NCBI GenBank assembly: GCA_005408345.1
Contig: SEMN01000484.1
Coordinates: 335,620 to 399,619 of the forward strand
Direction of reading: 5' to 3'
Source: Macquaria australasica
Lineage: Eukaryota; Chordata; Actinopteri; Centrarchiformes; Percichthyidae
Length of the DNA: 64,000 nucleotides
Position numbers and translations under genes: made by a program. Positions 24,176 through 36,097 of this stretch are shown piece after piece. Within the stretch, counting starts at the first letter, position 1; each line of letters starts with the position of its first letter. The notes below the pieces were generated by a model. That model was given only the letters and a program-made list of their open reading frames with translations. It was not told the DNA's origin and made no database searches.

Positions 24176-26406
24176 GATGTTTCTGAAAGTGTTGTTTGAA
24201 TTAATTTCCTCTTCTTATCACTTTTTCCACTGTGTCAGGCTCTCAAAAGCCACAAATGCATTGTGTGTGCGTGTGCATGTGTCTGTGTTTGTGTGTTTAG
24301 CTGCGCAGTGGCTACCCATTGGATGGGAGCAGAGTGGAGGAAGCAACTTCAATCATTTTTGAGGAGAATTTTTATTTAATTTTGCAAATTGCAGGGAAAA
24401 ATGAATTCGTGTCTAACAGCCACACTGACAAACGTAATGTGAAATGCAAAAATGTATTTATAACATGTTGCGTTCAGTATGACAATCAAAAACAGAAGAA
24501 AAATACATAAAAATAAAAATACCTTTCCTTTAGATTTGTCATGCAAAGAAATAGCTGTTACAGTCTCAAAATACTTTCTCAAAATAATTCTCCAAATTTG
24601 AATCCAGCTGAACTTCCACCATGCTACTGTAAACTAGTTCAGCTGATAATTTAATTACATGTACTAAAATGACTTCCCAGCAGTCTAGATCATTCCAATA
24701 ACAGCACCTCTCTGTGGGGAGCCACCAAGTCTGGTCTGAACCATTAACAGCAGCTGTCTCTAGCCCTCTTCTATTAGCACTCATTCTAACTCACAACAAA
24801 ATACGTCTTAGACAAGCCAACTCTAATCCTATCTGCTGTATATCACACTGTCTCTCCCATTTCACTCTCATTCTATTTCACACATTCTCATAAGGTCAAG
24901 AAACAAAGTTTGACCATTTATCATGAAATATGAAAGGTTTAGATTTTTACACAAGGTCCCGGCAACAAGACAGGACATCGAGATCAGGTAAAAATACAGT
25001 TTATATTGTGCTATAGTTCTGATATGAAATGAACATGTTTGCAATTAATCACCTTTCCACAAACAGTGAACCTGTTGCCAGCATTTCCTGGTAAACAAGC
25101 CTTGCATTTAAGTGGACAAACTCTGCTGAGGGTCTTCAAAAACATTTCACCACTGTCTAGTTGTAAATATACAAATATGCCTGGGTTGTACAATAGCAAT
25201 AGTTACACCATCTCTTTGTTTGGCTTAAAGCATAGGTTCAGTTTGTCTTAAAAGATGTCCATATGAACAATGAAACTGGTTCTTCTTGCTGTAATCCTCC
25301 CTCCTGTTCATACTGGCCATAAGAGATCCCTTCCTAACATGTTTGCAGTTGGAGTGATAGGGGACAAAATCCACATTTCCTGTCCTGATCCAAAATACAT
25401 TCTAACATTTATCTGAAGTTAAAATGAGACTTTAGCAGTCTGAGTTAATAAAATCAAGTGGCTATCTTTTTAGAACCTAATTTCCTCATTTTGTTACAAC
25501 CCTTTCACGACAGCTCAGCACGGAAACACGGGGGGTGGTGGGAATTTGTCCTGAAAGACTGCAACTTTGGAAGATAACATGTGGAGTCATGAAGGATTTT
25601 ATTGGCCTTCTGGAGAGTGTGTTGCTTGCATGTGGTTGCCAGAAACTTTAAAGGGAGACCCATAATCTTGGAATATGTACTGCTACTACAACACACAGGG
25701 ACATCCTGATCACACAGTTACATACATTCACACCTGGAGGCTGCCCAGCACAGTACAACCACAATCTGATCTGCTAGCCACTGAGCAGTGGCTCAAAGGC
25801 ACCTCAGTGGTGGTAATATGGGAGGGATTTTCCCCACAGATTTATCCTGCTGGACCGGGGTTCGAACCGGTGACTCTACAGTCACAAGCCTGGTTCTCTG
25901 ACTGTCTTTAACCCCAACTGTGCTGTTCAATATGTCATTGAGATATATCTGTTTCTCTGTGTCTCTAACAATTCAACAGAAAATGTGCTACTCTTCACTA
26001 GTTATATAGCAGCTATAGCTATCTAAACAGTTGGTACACTGGCTGTTTGTGGCAAACAAACACTCTAGAGTCACATTTGGGAATAAAACAAGGTTTCACT
26101 TTATGTTTAATCTGAACGCACTGTAACAGCAGTGGAAGTTGAAAATAAGAGATGAGGGGGAAAGTGACAGCAGCACGATCCCATTTCTTTTACCCCACAT
26201 GTGTAGTGCATTTTACTGCAGCTGTGTTTTATAAGCTGTACTATAACTCTTTGATTCTAAACAAGGCTAAACAGCTGTGTCAGACTCACTGTCTGTTCTG
26301 CAGTCAGTCAGGTGGCAAAAGACAACTGCAGGCTAACACACACTGAAACACATACCATCCAAATAACCTTCCAGAAACAGAACCATGACATCACTGCTGA
26401 GACACA

Positions 26407-26410
<4 letters not shown>

Positions 26411-26470
<60 letters not shown>

Positions 26471-26514
26471 GTGCGTGCGTGTGTGTGTGTGTGTGTGTGT
26501 ATGTGTGTGAGTGT
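26411..26514. repeat. (GT)n microsatellite
   Basis: About 100 bp of GT with GC and AT interruptions in the second half. Confidence 0.95.
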
Positions 26515-26606
26515 GGCAGGCTTGTGTGTCTGCACCTGTGCCACCTTTATGTGTCAAAGAGAGACAAGTGGCTTAGCTTATGAACTGCTTGAGATGAAGC
26601 CAGCAT

Positions 26607-26607
<1 letters not shown>

Positions 26608-26696
<89 letters not shown>
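26608..26696. repeat. (GT)n microsatellite
   Basis: About 89 bp of uninterrupted GT, only 93 bp downstream of another 100-bp GT array. Confidence 0.95.
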
Positions 26697-26697
<1 letters not shown>

Positions 26698-26818
26698 AAT
26701 GTATGTCATGGTGTGGTATGTCTAAAGATGCACTAGAGGACAGCTCGTAGTATGTGGACGTATGTGTGAGCATGTGTATTTGGCATAGGATGTATGACCA
26801 CATCAGAGAAGATAGAAA

Positions 26819-26874
26819 GGTCACGGGCAGCATGTCTTGTGCTGTTAAAAGCACAAGACATGCTGCCCGTGACC
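26819..26874. repeat. perfect 25-bp hairpin with 6-nt loop
   Basis: Arm 26819-26843 (GGTCACGGGCAGCATG...) is the exact reverse complement of 26850-26874. The loop is GTTAAA. The pairing stops abruptly at both outer edges. Confidence 0.95.
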
Positions 26875-27539
26875 GTTGTGTGCCCACATAATGACATGTA
26901 TAAACCATTTGATTTCTGCTTTTTATAAAACACATGCAGACTTTTATATTATATACAGGTAGTTACAGCTGGCACCACTTATGTTAAAGTTACTGCTGTG
27001 TCCAAGTGCAGTTAACACATTTATATAAAACTATGACTTTTTTCCCTGTTCCTTTCTACATTTTTGCACAACTTACATCACCTTTTATGTTTCTGCTGCC
27101 ATCCAGTACGACGTAACTTTTGGTACAATAATGTGCTACTAGACACCACACTCACATACAGACAAAGCTATTAATTCAGATATCTGTCATCCCTTGAAAG
27201 GTCAAAGGCAGTGTGTCTCAGGCTGCTGCAGCCACGGGGACTGTGGTGCCAGACATTAGATAACGGCTGGCAATGCAATCTGGATTCTGGCCCATCCACT
27301 GAAAAAAGTAGCAGAGGACTATGATGATTTTTACTGAAACTCCTCTCCACCCACTTCAAGTTCTGTACATTGTATAATTGCCATTTTTCAGACACAAACC
27401 CTTTATGGGCGTACGGCTAACATGTCAGCAAACACGTGGTTAAATCATAACCACTATCTTTCCCAAACATTAAGTGTTTTAGTTGCCTAACCTTAACCTT
27501 AGTTTATTTGCTATAATCACAATCTTTCCCAAACCTTAA

Positions 27540-27720
27540 AGGAATAGTTTGATATTTTGGGAAATATGCGTATTCACTCACAAGAGTTAGCTGAGAAGAT
27601 AAATACCACGGTCATTTCTGTGCATTAAGTATGAAGATAGAGCCAGCAGGCGATTAGCTTAGCGTAACGATTGGAAGCAGGTGAAAAATCTGCCTAGCAG
27701 CACCACTAAAGCTCAGTAAA
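27540..27720. mobile_element. half copy of the AGGAATAGTT MITE
   Basis: Starts TTAA then AGGAATAGTTTGATATTTTG and continues through GAGAAGATAAATACCAC and GCGATTAGCTTAGCG, matching the left half of the 39.5 kb element. The right half and right end are missing. Confidence 0.65.
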
Positions 27721-27934
27721 TAACACGTTAGATATTGTTTGTTTAATCCATACACAAACTGGAGTTTTGCAGAATCGTCCGATATCAAAGGTTTTTCCTG
27801 GCGACAGGGTTGGAGGAGGTAGGCTATGGAGGTAGCGTGTAGTCAGTTTAGAATTTCAAATCCTGGTAAACTGTGTGTCTTTGGACTGTGGGAGGACAGT
27901 GGACACACGCTGACGTAGGGACACCATGCAAACT

Positions 27935-28198
27935 AGGGCTGCAACTAATGATTATAATCATTATGGATTAATCTGACGATTATTTTCACAATTAATCGAG
28001 TAATTATTTATTCTATAAAATGTCCAAAAAACTGTGAAAAATGCTCATCAGTTTCCCAGAGCCCAAAGTGACGTCTTCAAACGTCCTTTGTCCAACCAGC
28101 AGTCCAAAACCCAAAGAATCTTCATTTAATGTCAGAAATGACAAAGAAAAGCAGCCAATCCTCACATTTAAGAAGCTGGATCCAACCGCTGAGCTAAT
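27935..28198. repeat. dispersed teleost repeat (GGGCTGCAACTAA type)
   Basis: The motif AGGGCTGCAACTAATGATTA, then AATTAATCGAGTAATTATTT, then TATAAAATGTCCAAAAAACT is characteristic of a repeat found throughout teleost genomes and usually classed with DNA transposons. Chance open frames across it (28041-28391) are not genes. Confidence 0.55.
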
Positions 28199-28897
28199 GT
28201 CTGTCCACATATTTATTGGGAATATTATTTATAGGAAAAATACCCAGCAAAAAGAGAGATATTTATTTTTCAAAGAAACTACTTTCTTCCAGCTCCATTC
28301 CATCTCCATAGCACATACTATAAAAGGACATGGTTTGCCTCATGCTAGACCAGAAACTGGGCCCACTGTAAGATCTGTATACTTAAAATAAATATCTGCT
28401 AGTAAAGGCATGACAGTGCACTGAGAGTGATTGGCCCAGATCATTTAAATAGCATTATTTACACTCTTCCTGCCATCACTTTGTCAAGTTTTATTTAGCA
28501 GCGACTGTTTCCAGAGTCTGGTCAGTAGTCGGGAGGACAGAAGTTGTTGATATAGGGTGGCGAGGATTCCTGACTTTGGTGTGGAACATGAGTGTTTTCA
28601 CGTCTCTCTCCTCTCCGTCAGCCTCCTCCCACATCCACACTGACAGATGCTGATGAGGCTGACGTAAACTCAGTTACACTGCTGTTATAGAGGCCGGACA
28701 CCTCAGACAAGGCTTATTTCACCTCGGCCACAAAGACTTATGGGCTTTAATTGTTTGGAGAATAATGGATCATTATTGACCGTCTCAGTTTTCATTGGTT
28801 TGCTTTCTGTGAAGTAGAATCCATTAGCAGATTTTGTCATGACTTACTTTGTAACTTTGTTTTTTTTAAACAATCAACAGACGTTTTCTTTTTAAGT

Positions 28898-29004
28898 GCT
28901 GCTGTTCATTTAATGTTTTCCCCTCTGAAATATAATGAATAGCAGTTCAGACTGCTGAGCCCGCTGTCAGCAGTCTGAACTATTCAGTGCATTAAATGGC
29001 AGCA
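28898..29004. repeat. imperfect palindrome, about 107 bp
   Basis: Inner arms TTCAGACTGCTGA and TCAGCAGTCTGAA flank GCCCGCTG. The outer arms (TGCTGCTGTTCATTTAATG and CATTAAATGGCAGCA) continue the pairing after a short asymmetric bulge. Confidence 0.8.
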
Positions 29005-30457
29005 ATAGTTTGGATAAAGGTAAACACGAGCCCATGGGTGGAGGTGTTGTAAAGGTGTTGTAAAGTGCAAGGTGCCATGTTAGGGGGCAACTGCTCCGAC
29101 GGTTTGACCACTGACTTTTGTCTGACACCACCATCAGAAATCAGGTGAGCTCCATTTCATCATCACTGTACTCATATAGAACTTAGACAAATGTGAGCTA
29201 AAGTAAGTGCATTTGTTAAATAGGGTGTTGTTACTGGGGCACATTAGGTTCTGTATAATTTCCAATCCTCATATGATTGGGTCGAGCCAAGCCTGATGAT
29301 TCTTTTCAGTCTTTGTGCTGGTTTGAATGTACTTGCTGCCTTCCTCTACTGCAGTAGTAAACTGGCCTGTGACAATCTAAATGATATTCATTTGTCCACA
29401 CAAAAAACTGAGCAGTTGTTCTATATACTACATACAACATGTATACATGTTTGTTAGTTTTCCATTCAGTATAATCTAATTGTTTTGTTACTCATTATTT
29501 GAAATAGCTATGAGGCCAGTTGACAAAGGCGCCAAACATATACCAACATCCTAGCAGGGCTGAACAATATATAGAAAATATCTAATTGTGATTTTTCTGA
29601 CTAGTGCAATTGCGATTTAAATTGCCATTATTTTCTATAAATTAAACTACAGACCTGTGTGTATGTCATCTACACAATATTAAACAAGATTGTACCAAGT
29701 ATAATCACAAACGTATCTTGTTCTGCATTAATACAATCAGAAAAAATAATGCTTTTGCTTTTTGCTATTTGATATTAGTGGTATACTTGGCATTAATCAA
29801 TGATATTAAAATTTAATCATGACAATCAAAAGTGGTATACAGCTGCATAGTTGGCCAGTTATGGTAATAATGACAAAATGCTGACAAGATGAGCTACTTC
29901 ACGGCTCTGGAAGTCTCAGTTTAGAGCTTTTAAGGTGGTAAGCTTGTAACGTTGATGTTCAACTTTAACTGGGCGATTTTGACAACTATGTTTACAAGCT
30001 GTCTTTTGTTAAGACAGTTACTGAGCTACCAGCTAAAATCAATCACCTAGCTACATTAAAATAAACTTACCAATTTTTTGGTCTTTTCTGACTGCAAAAA
30101 AGAGTTAATTTTCTCAAACATTCAAATTATGCAATGGTGTATGTTCAACAAAACCATCTTTAATCAAGCATTAATAATAGAATACAGATAGAATATTAAC
30201 AGGGCAACAGGCAAGAGTTTATTTTTGTTCACAGAAATAATTAGCTACAGCTGTGCACATTTTCTGGCAACCATTATTATATGTCATTATCGCCATAAAA
30301 AGCTTAAATTTTCATTAGACTCACAAGAGCCACAATTTGAAAACTCTTTAAAATTGCAGTTTCAATATAAAAACAATGAAGACTTCATTACCCTGAAATC
30401 CTGTGAGGTGACATCAGATCTTGTTAGTGTGTGGAGGTTTATGACAGTTATGACATG

Positions 30458-30775
30458 ATTCCAACCTTTTTGGCCTGTGGCCCTTAACCATGAAGCAGTT
30501 TTGATTCGCGACCCCTTGTCATGTCTATAAGTTGTGAGCAGTTCAGCCAAATAGTGATGTTCCGTTCCCAGATTGTTTCAATTTGATAGCTGTATGAGGC
30601 CTGAAAAGGTAAAACTAACCTGTATTTTCAATTTTAAAAAAAGATTCATGAGTAAAAATGAACATAATTTATGAAGCAAAAACATATATTTCCCCTTCTT
30701 GTTATTCATCTTGTAACCCCTTAGATTTATCTTGTGACCCCTTAGGGGGCCTCAACCTCCAGGTTCATCTGTGTT
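30458..30775. repeat. dispersed repeat with TTGGCYTGTGRCCC motif
   Basis: CCTTTTTGGCCTGTGGCCC near 30465 and CTTGTGACCCCTTAGG near 30733. A related segment at 31914-32060 (TTTTTGGCTTGTGACCCC) is embedded in a hAT-like element. Confidence 0.4.
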
Positions 30776-31249
30776 GACATTTCCCACCACTGACCATCTT
30801 ATCACCAGTGTAGATTTCAGTGAAGTCAAGCTGTCACTAAGCTGCAGCTAAGAGCTCTCTGGTGCTAAAAGATCTTTCTGAAACAGTGCTCACAACCACC
30901 AACCAGATAGCATACATATACAGGATACGCAAATATTGACTCAGGCACCCATCAGGTGGTCCATCATTCATGGCTCTATTACTTTTATAGACCAAGCGTG
31001 TCTGTGTGTGTAGTGAAGCATGGCTCAGTCAATATTTAGTCTTGTCATGTTGACTGCTCCTGCTTTAGTAGCTTCCTGATGTTTTGGTGTTCTTTTTGTT
31101 TTAGTTCATGGTGAACTCCCCACCTGACTTATTTTTACTTAGTTTTACCTATTAAGACAATTTAAAGATAAAACATCTACTGTAATATTAATCTGGGTGT
31201 AGGAGTTCCTTTGGACTATATTGGTTTACTGAGTGTGAATTAGCATGTG

Positions 31250-31418
31250 TGTATGTTTTTCCTTGCCACTGTCGCATAGTGCTTGCTCATGGTGGGAACT
31301 GTTGGGTCTCTGTAAATATAAAGAGTCGGTCTAGACCTGCTCTATTCGAAAAAGTGCCCTGAGATAACTTTGTTATGATATGGCGCTATATAAATAAAAC
31401 TGAATTGAATTGAATTGT
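31250..31418 (+). mobile_element. retroposon 3' tail ending (GAATT)n
   Basis: Contains TCGGTCTAGACCTGCTCTAT, then CCTGAGATAACTTTGTTATG, then GGCGCTATATAAATAAAAC and a GAATT tandem tail. This arrangement is the common 3' end of a teleost LINE/SINE group with a short tandem tail instead of poly(A). Confidence 0.5.
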
Positions 31419-31692
31419 ATCAATAAATACAGCGACAGATTTTGAACAGGTTTTGTAGTTAGCTTTTGTATGATTGTTTTGATGATGGCATGCATTCAAG
31501 ACAGCAATAAATGAATAAATAAATAAAAAAATAGAGATTTTAACTGTCAAGAAATGACCTTATACTGTTGGCATATCTTAGCCACTGTAAGATCTCACCT
31601 GAAGGTTTGTGTTTAAAAGGCAGTTAGATACTAAGAAAAAATATGTTTCCAAATTAAAAACAGAAAGTGTTAATGGAAACACTTGCACAAAT

Positions 31693-32246
31693 GTAACTTC
31701 AAGTACTTTTCAATTATGATGTACTTGAGTACTTCCATTTTATGGTGCTTTATACTTTTACTCCACTAAATTTTAGAAGGAAATATTGTACATTTTACTC
31801 CTCTGCATTTATTTGATAGGTATAGTTACTAATTACTTTTCAGATTAAGATTTTACTTAAAAAGAAAAACATATAAGCTTACAAAATGAAATGCATTGTT
31901 GAGAATTAAATCAGTGCTTACCACCTTTTTTGGCTTGTGACCCCTACAGAAAACAGTGTCTGGTTGGGCCCCTTGTCAGTTGTTAGCACTTCCACTAACA
32001 AGACATTTCCCCTCTAAACTTCTCACTTGGTTTTTCAAATAACTGTTTGAGGAATAATATATCAGCAGGGGACATTTTATTGCAGAACAAGACTTTTACT
32101 TTAAGTACATTTAGCTAGTAATACTTCTGTACTTTTACTTAAGTAGGATTTTAAATGCCAGACCTTTACTTGTAATGGAGTCATTTTATATTGTGGTATT
32201 GTTACTTTTACTTAAGTAAAGGATCTGAGTACTTCTTCCACCACTG
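31693..32246 (+). mobile_element. hAT-like MITE, ACTTAAGTA family, copy 1
   Basis: Rich in AAGTAC/GTACTT words. It ends TTACTTAAGTAAAGGATCTG then CTTCCACCACTG. The same end is seen in inverted orientation at 41633 and in variant form at 52967. CAGTGGTGGAA-type termini are typical of hAT elements. Confidence 0.6.
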
Positions 32247-32420
32247 GTTCAAAAAGTACAAAACTTCAAATACTTTTCTTTTATGTTAATGGTTTTTAAT
32301 TGATGTTACAATTAAAATACAGGAAATATGGGTCTCAATGAAAATAAGAAAAATTAAGGAAGCCCATTTCTGCCGATGTGATGACAAAAAAACATCCTGA
32401 AAGTCATTATAATGAGAAAC

Positions 32421-32712
32421 TCAAAATAATGACTTAATATCTAAAAATAATGACTTAGTATCACAACATAATGAGAAATTCTCAAAATAATGACTTAGTA
32501 TCTCATAATAATGAGAACCTTTCTCAATATTTTGACTTAGGCCTACCATACTAGCTTCTGTTGCTATGGGGCATATGAGAAAACAACACACAGGCCTCTG
32601 CAAATTTTGAGAACGTTTCTATGAATTTTGAGATACTGAGTCATTATTTTGAGAGTTTCTCATTATGTTGTGATACTAAGTCATTATTTTTAGATATTAA
32701 GTCATTATTTTG
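32421..32712. mobile_element. long-armed palindromic element (ATGACTTAGTAT)
   Basis: Positions 32421-32493 are mirrored by about 32641-32712 with a single visible mismatch, and the mirror continues more loosely inward to about 32535 and 32600. Each arm is a series of CTCAAAATAATGACTTAGTA words. No coding capacity. Confidence 0.8.
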
Positions 32713-32729
32713 ATATATAGTTTGTCAAG

Positions 32730-32880
32730 TCATGTCACCAGCAACATGACTCCAAATTAATACTAACGCCGCTTCATATCTGCTGCATGGGTAAATATGC
32801 AACTGTTTGCTAACAAGTTCACCATATCAAATTTATAAGGTGATAATATAAAAAAATCAGTTAATATAGGTTTTGTCATG
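32730..32880 (+). repeat. AGCTGCA MITE family 3' fragment
   Basis: AACATGACTCCAAATTAATA followed by AAGGTGATAATAT and AAAATCAGTTAATATAGG matches the family's 3' part. Confidence 0.45.
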
Positions 32881-33216
32881 TCCCATGAGGGACTTATGTG
32901 TTTCCTGTTTTATTTTGAAATTCTTCCTGTCTTGTTTCTTCAGTTCCTGCCCTCATGTCTCTCTGATTATCCTCACCTGCTCCTCAGTGCTCGCCTGCCC
33001 CTGATTCGCTCGTTAACCCCCTTCCCTATATATACCGGTCCCCTTCCTTTGTTCTCTGTGGCTTCATACTGCTCGTCTCGTGCTAGTTTTGTATGTTATC
33101 TGTGTGCTTCCGGTCCTGCCTGCTCCTATGTGTAAGTGTTTTTGTGAAATAAACCTTTGAACTGCTCGAGCCTCGACTGTCTGCATTTGGGTCCTTCCCC
33201 TGCTGCCTAGATGGCA
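32881..33216 (+). repeat. LTR-like dispersed repeat, forward copy
   Basis: Contains TATATATACCGG (about 33026), then GAAATAAACC (about 33147), and ends in CTGCATTTGGGTCC (33180-33193). The order TATA-box, poly(A) signal, boundary resembles a solo LTR or a promoter-bearing fragment of a retroelement. The superfamily is not identified. Confidence 0.4.
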
Positions 33217-33683
33217 AACCGCAACAGGTTTAAGTCTATAAACAACCACTTCGGAACAGGTAAACTGATGTGACTCGCTGTCTCTAAACAACTGAAATTT
33301 CCTCCAGCCAGTTATAAGTTCACCTGTAGTGTATTGGCAATAAGTGAATGCTTCAGTTGATGCATGTCAGCTAGCAGCCCTTTAATGACACCTGTGTTCT
33401 ACCCAACAGTGTATTATTCAACAGTTACTGTACCATTTAAATCACATTGTGTCTCAGCTCTAAGGGTTTTTATACACCTATATTTTTGACATACATTTAC
33501 ACCGACTCAGTGCAGCTTCATCCACATGCATCAGTCCTTTTGGTCTTGGTCTTCCTCTGTAGTATCACCAAGGTCATGGCTTTGGTTGGAAGTTGCAATG
33601 GTCTGTTTCTTTTTTCCAACTTTACAAGCTTAAATACATTGTAACAGCATTGAATAATGTTAGTTTAAGTCACAGCTCAGGAA

Positions 33684-34037
33684 ATGCACAATTGGACCCA
33701 AATGCAGGCAGCAGGATGACTTTGGTGACTTATTAATAATAGCTTACAGGCAGGTAGGCAGCTTCAGGTCCGGGTTCAGGGGACAGAAGGTCGAAAGCAA
33801 AAACACAAGGTAAGACGAGATAGCAACTAGAACAAACTGACAAAGGAACAAAGGGTCTGGGCTGGTATATGTAGTGAGTGATGGAAGTGGGAACAGGTGA
33901 GCAGGTGAATGAGGAAGTCTGAGGGCATCTGGTGGACAGGTAGGGAATAGTGCTGAAGGGGCCCGGGACAGTGGAGATATGGCTGAGGAGAGGGACAGTG
34001 AGGCGGACATTGTGACAGCTTTTCTGTCTGCTGCCAG
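33684..34037 (-). repeat. LTR-like dispersed repeat, inverted copy
   Basis: On the minus strand it repeats the layout of 32881-33216: CACCTGCTCACCTGTTC, TATATACCAGCCC, TTTGTTC, AATAA and TGCATTTGGGTCC in the same order. The two copies face each other about 470 bp apart. Confidence 0.4.
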
Positions 34038-36097
34038 TGACAGCACTGTGTGACCTTCACAACAGCAGGAGGAGGTCTTAAACTGTAAAGGAACGACAGT
34101 TATGTGAGATTTCCCATCAGTCTACAAAGAGAACTCTCTTTAGACAAATAACACTCAGACACATGTAGACCTGTGTAGGCATGCAGTCCAACACACTCTT
34201 CACACATAAATCAAACCAACACATGTTCTCAGGAAAGACGTGCGCACACACACACACGTCAGCCACACACTTATTTTAGGTTACGTTTTTCCACACTAAC
34301 AGGGAGACATGCAGGCAGATTGATATGCTGTCGCACTGAATGTGTTTGTCTACAGACATTTCATCGAGGCAAAGGCTACTCTGGATTATGTAATCAAACG
34401 ATATAATATATACAAGCCTAATCTGAACAAGTATGCAAGTATATTTCTTGGTCGATACCCAAAAGTATTGAGGTTCAATACCTAGCCCTATAAGTGAGAG
34501 GAGAACTTAACTGTATGAAGACTTGTCCCATTGTGAACTCCAGTCTAGCAATGAATTATCTGTTAGCCAGGCTGACCCTCCTCATTTAAAGTAGCTATAC
34601 TAGCTGTAGGATCATGCAAACTGTAAACTAGCGTAGGAAGGAACTTTGTATGAGTTAAAGATGTATTGTGGTTGGGAGAATTGCAAGAGACATAATGCAG
34701 CTCAACCTCTTTCATTAGACTTCCCCTGCAAACTCCATGCTCCCGGTTTGTAATGCAGGCTTTCTGTTAAATATATGTAGTCTCCAAACCCAATACGAGA
34801 TAACCCTGATGACATCATGTGGGGTTCTCCTTTAATTTTCCCTGACAAGTGTATGGTTGCACTTAAACGACAGAACATGTCAGAAGGTATATAGTATATA
34901 GTTTGACAATCAAATTATGGAAATCATACTCATAATTTACTTTTATTTGTTAGTTTATTTAGGGAGAAGCAATGCAACAGATGTAATGTATCCTGGGGGT
35001 CCCCCGTCCCTAGTAGGCTTTTAAATCAAATCAACAACAAAAACAAAATAAGTGGATAAAACAGATTCAGGTTGGGAAAGACAAGGATCACTTTTGCACA
35101 CCAGGGATATTCCAACTTCTCCGCATCTGACTGAAGACAGACAAGTGTACAAGTCATTGAAAACTAAATTACTTGCATGGATAGATGTGATTTCTGAAAG
35201 GAAAATATAACCAGATTGAACAGGTTGCAGGCATCACTGGAGAGGCCTGTTTCTCTGCCTGCAGAGTGAAAGTACATATACAGCCTACAACACATGCACA
35301 AACAGTACACACACACACACAGTTGAGACAATACTTTGACCTCTAAGAGTGAGTGTACTCTTATTGATGACTGATGAAAGACACCTGTTAAGCCTGGGTT
35401 GTAAATAATTGTGAGGCATGCTGTCAGTTCAATGATGACATATGAACATAGAGCATGACAACCAGCTTGAGGTTATCTGCAGTCTGTACACTCTAGGGCA
35501 ACTGATATATTTAGTGTTGTTGTTGAAATGCACTTTAAAGAGGTACAGCCACTGATATTTTTAATGATGTACAAATGTTAACCGAACACGTCCTCTGCAA
35601 TTAATTTTGTCATGACCTTTGTGGCCACTGTAAGGGTGTTTGTAAAATCACTATAACATTATGAAATTGATTTAATCTATATGAAAAGTGGAGAATACAA
35701 GATCAAAAAATAATTTAAAAATTCATCATGAATTCTCCTTATCAGTGTTGCATGTATGATGTTAATTGTACGCCTTGCTCTACTGTAGTTGTGGACATGA
35801 TGTAGTTTATTAATCTAGTCTGTTCAACAGACCTTGTTGATAACTTATTTACTAGCGTATTTACCTTTTAAATGTCCCTGACTGAAGTACTGTACACATT
35901 AATGGCAGCATTGTAGTTTTTCTGTAGATGTGAGCCATAGCCCATAGGATTTCTGGCCTACTTCTCCTTTCCCATTAGGACAAATGAAGTCAGATCCTGT
36001 CTGAAGTGTTTTTGAATAACAGTCTCGTATATTTTGCAGGTGTGTCATCCCCTCTGGCAGCAACGGTGGGCTACAACTCCCTCGTTCCTCAGAAAGG

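Larger units (their letters stand above)
24176..27535. other. gene-free interval with two long GT arrays
   Basis: No exon was recognised. A stretch at 25790-25905 contains GGTTCGAACCGGTGACTC, similar to a tRNA B-box/T-arm and to a teleost dispersed repeat, but no tRNA fold or A-box could be matched. The GT arrays and the hairpin near 26.8 kb are listed separately. Confidence 0.5.
28199..36039. other. gene-free interval before kcnmb2
   Basis: No coding exon was recognised. It holds repeat pieces listed separately, an AGGGCTGAACAATATATAG-type scrap near 29553, and a short ACCCAAAAGTATTG...CAATACCTAGCCC scrap near 34458. The region is probably intergenic or the 5' intron of kcnmb2. Confidence 0.5.

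Noticed and set aside
25850..25900. tRNA-like B-box GGTTCGAACC
   Set aside because: No cloverleaf or A-box at the right distance could be found; more likely a dispersed-repeat motif.
26308..26935. Open frames rich in HT or CV dipeptides
   Set aside because: They are translations of (CA)n/(GT)n microsatellites and of the hairpin, not genes.
28041..28391. 116-codon plus-strand open frame
   Set aside because: Most of it is a common teleost repeat; no protein family was recognised.
32421..32712. Regularly spaced repeats resembling a CRISPR array
   Set aside because: Units are in mirror orientation without unique spacers, in vertebrate DNA; it is a palindromic transposon.
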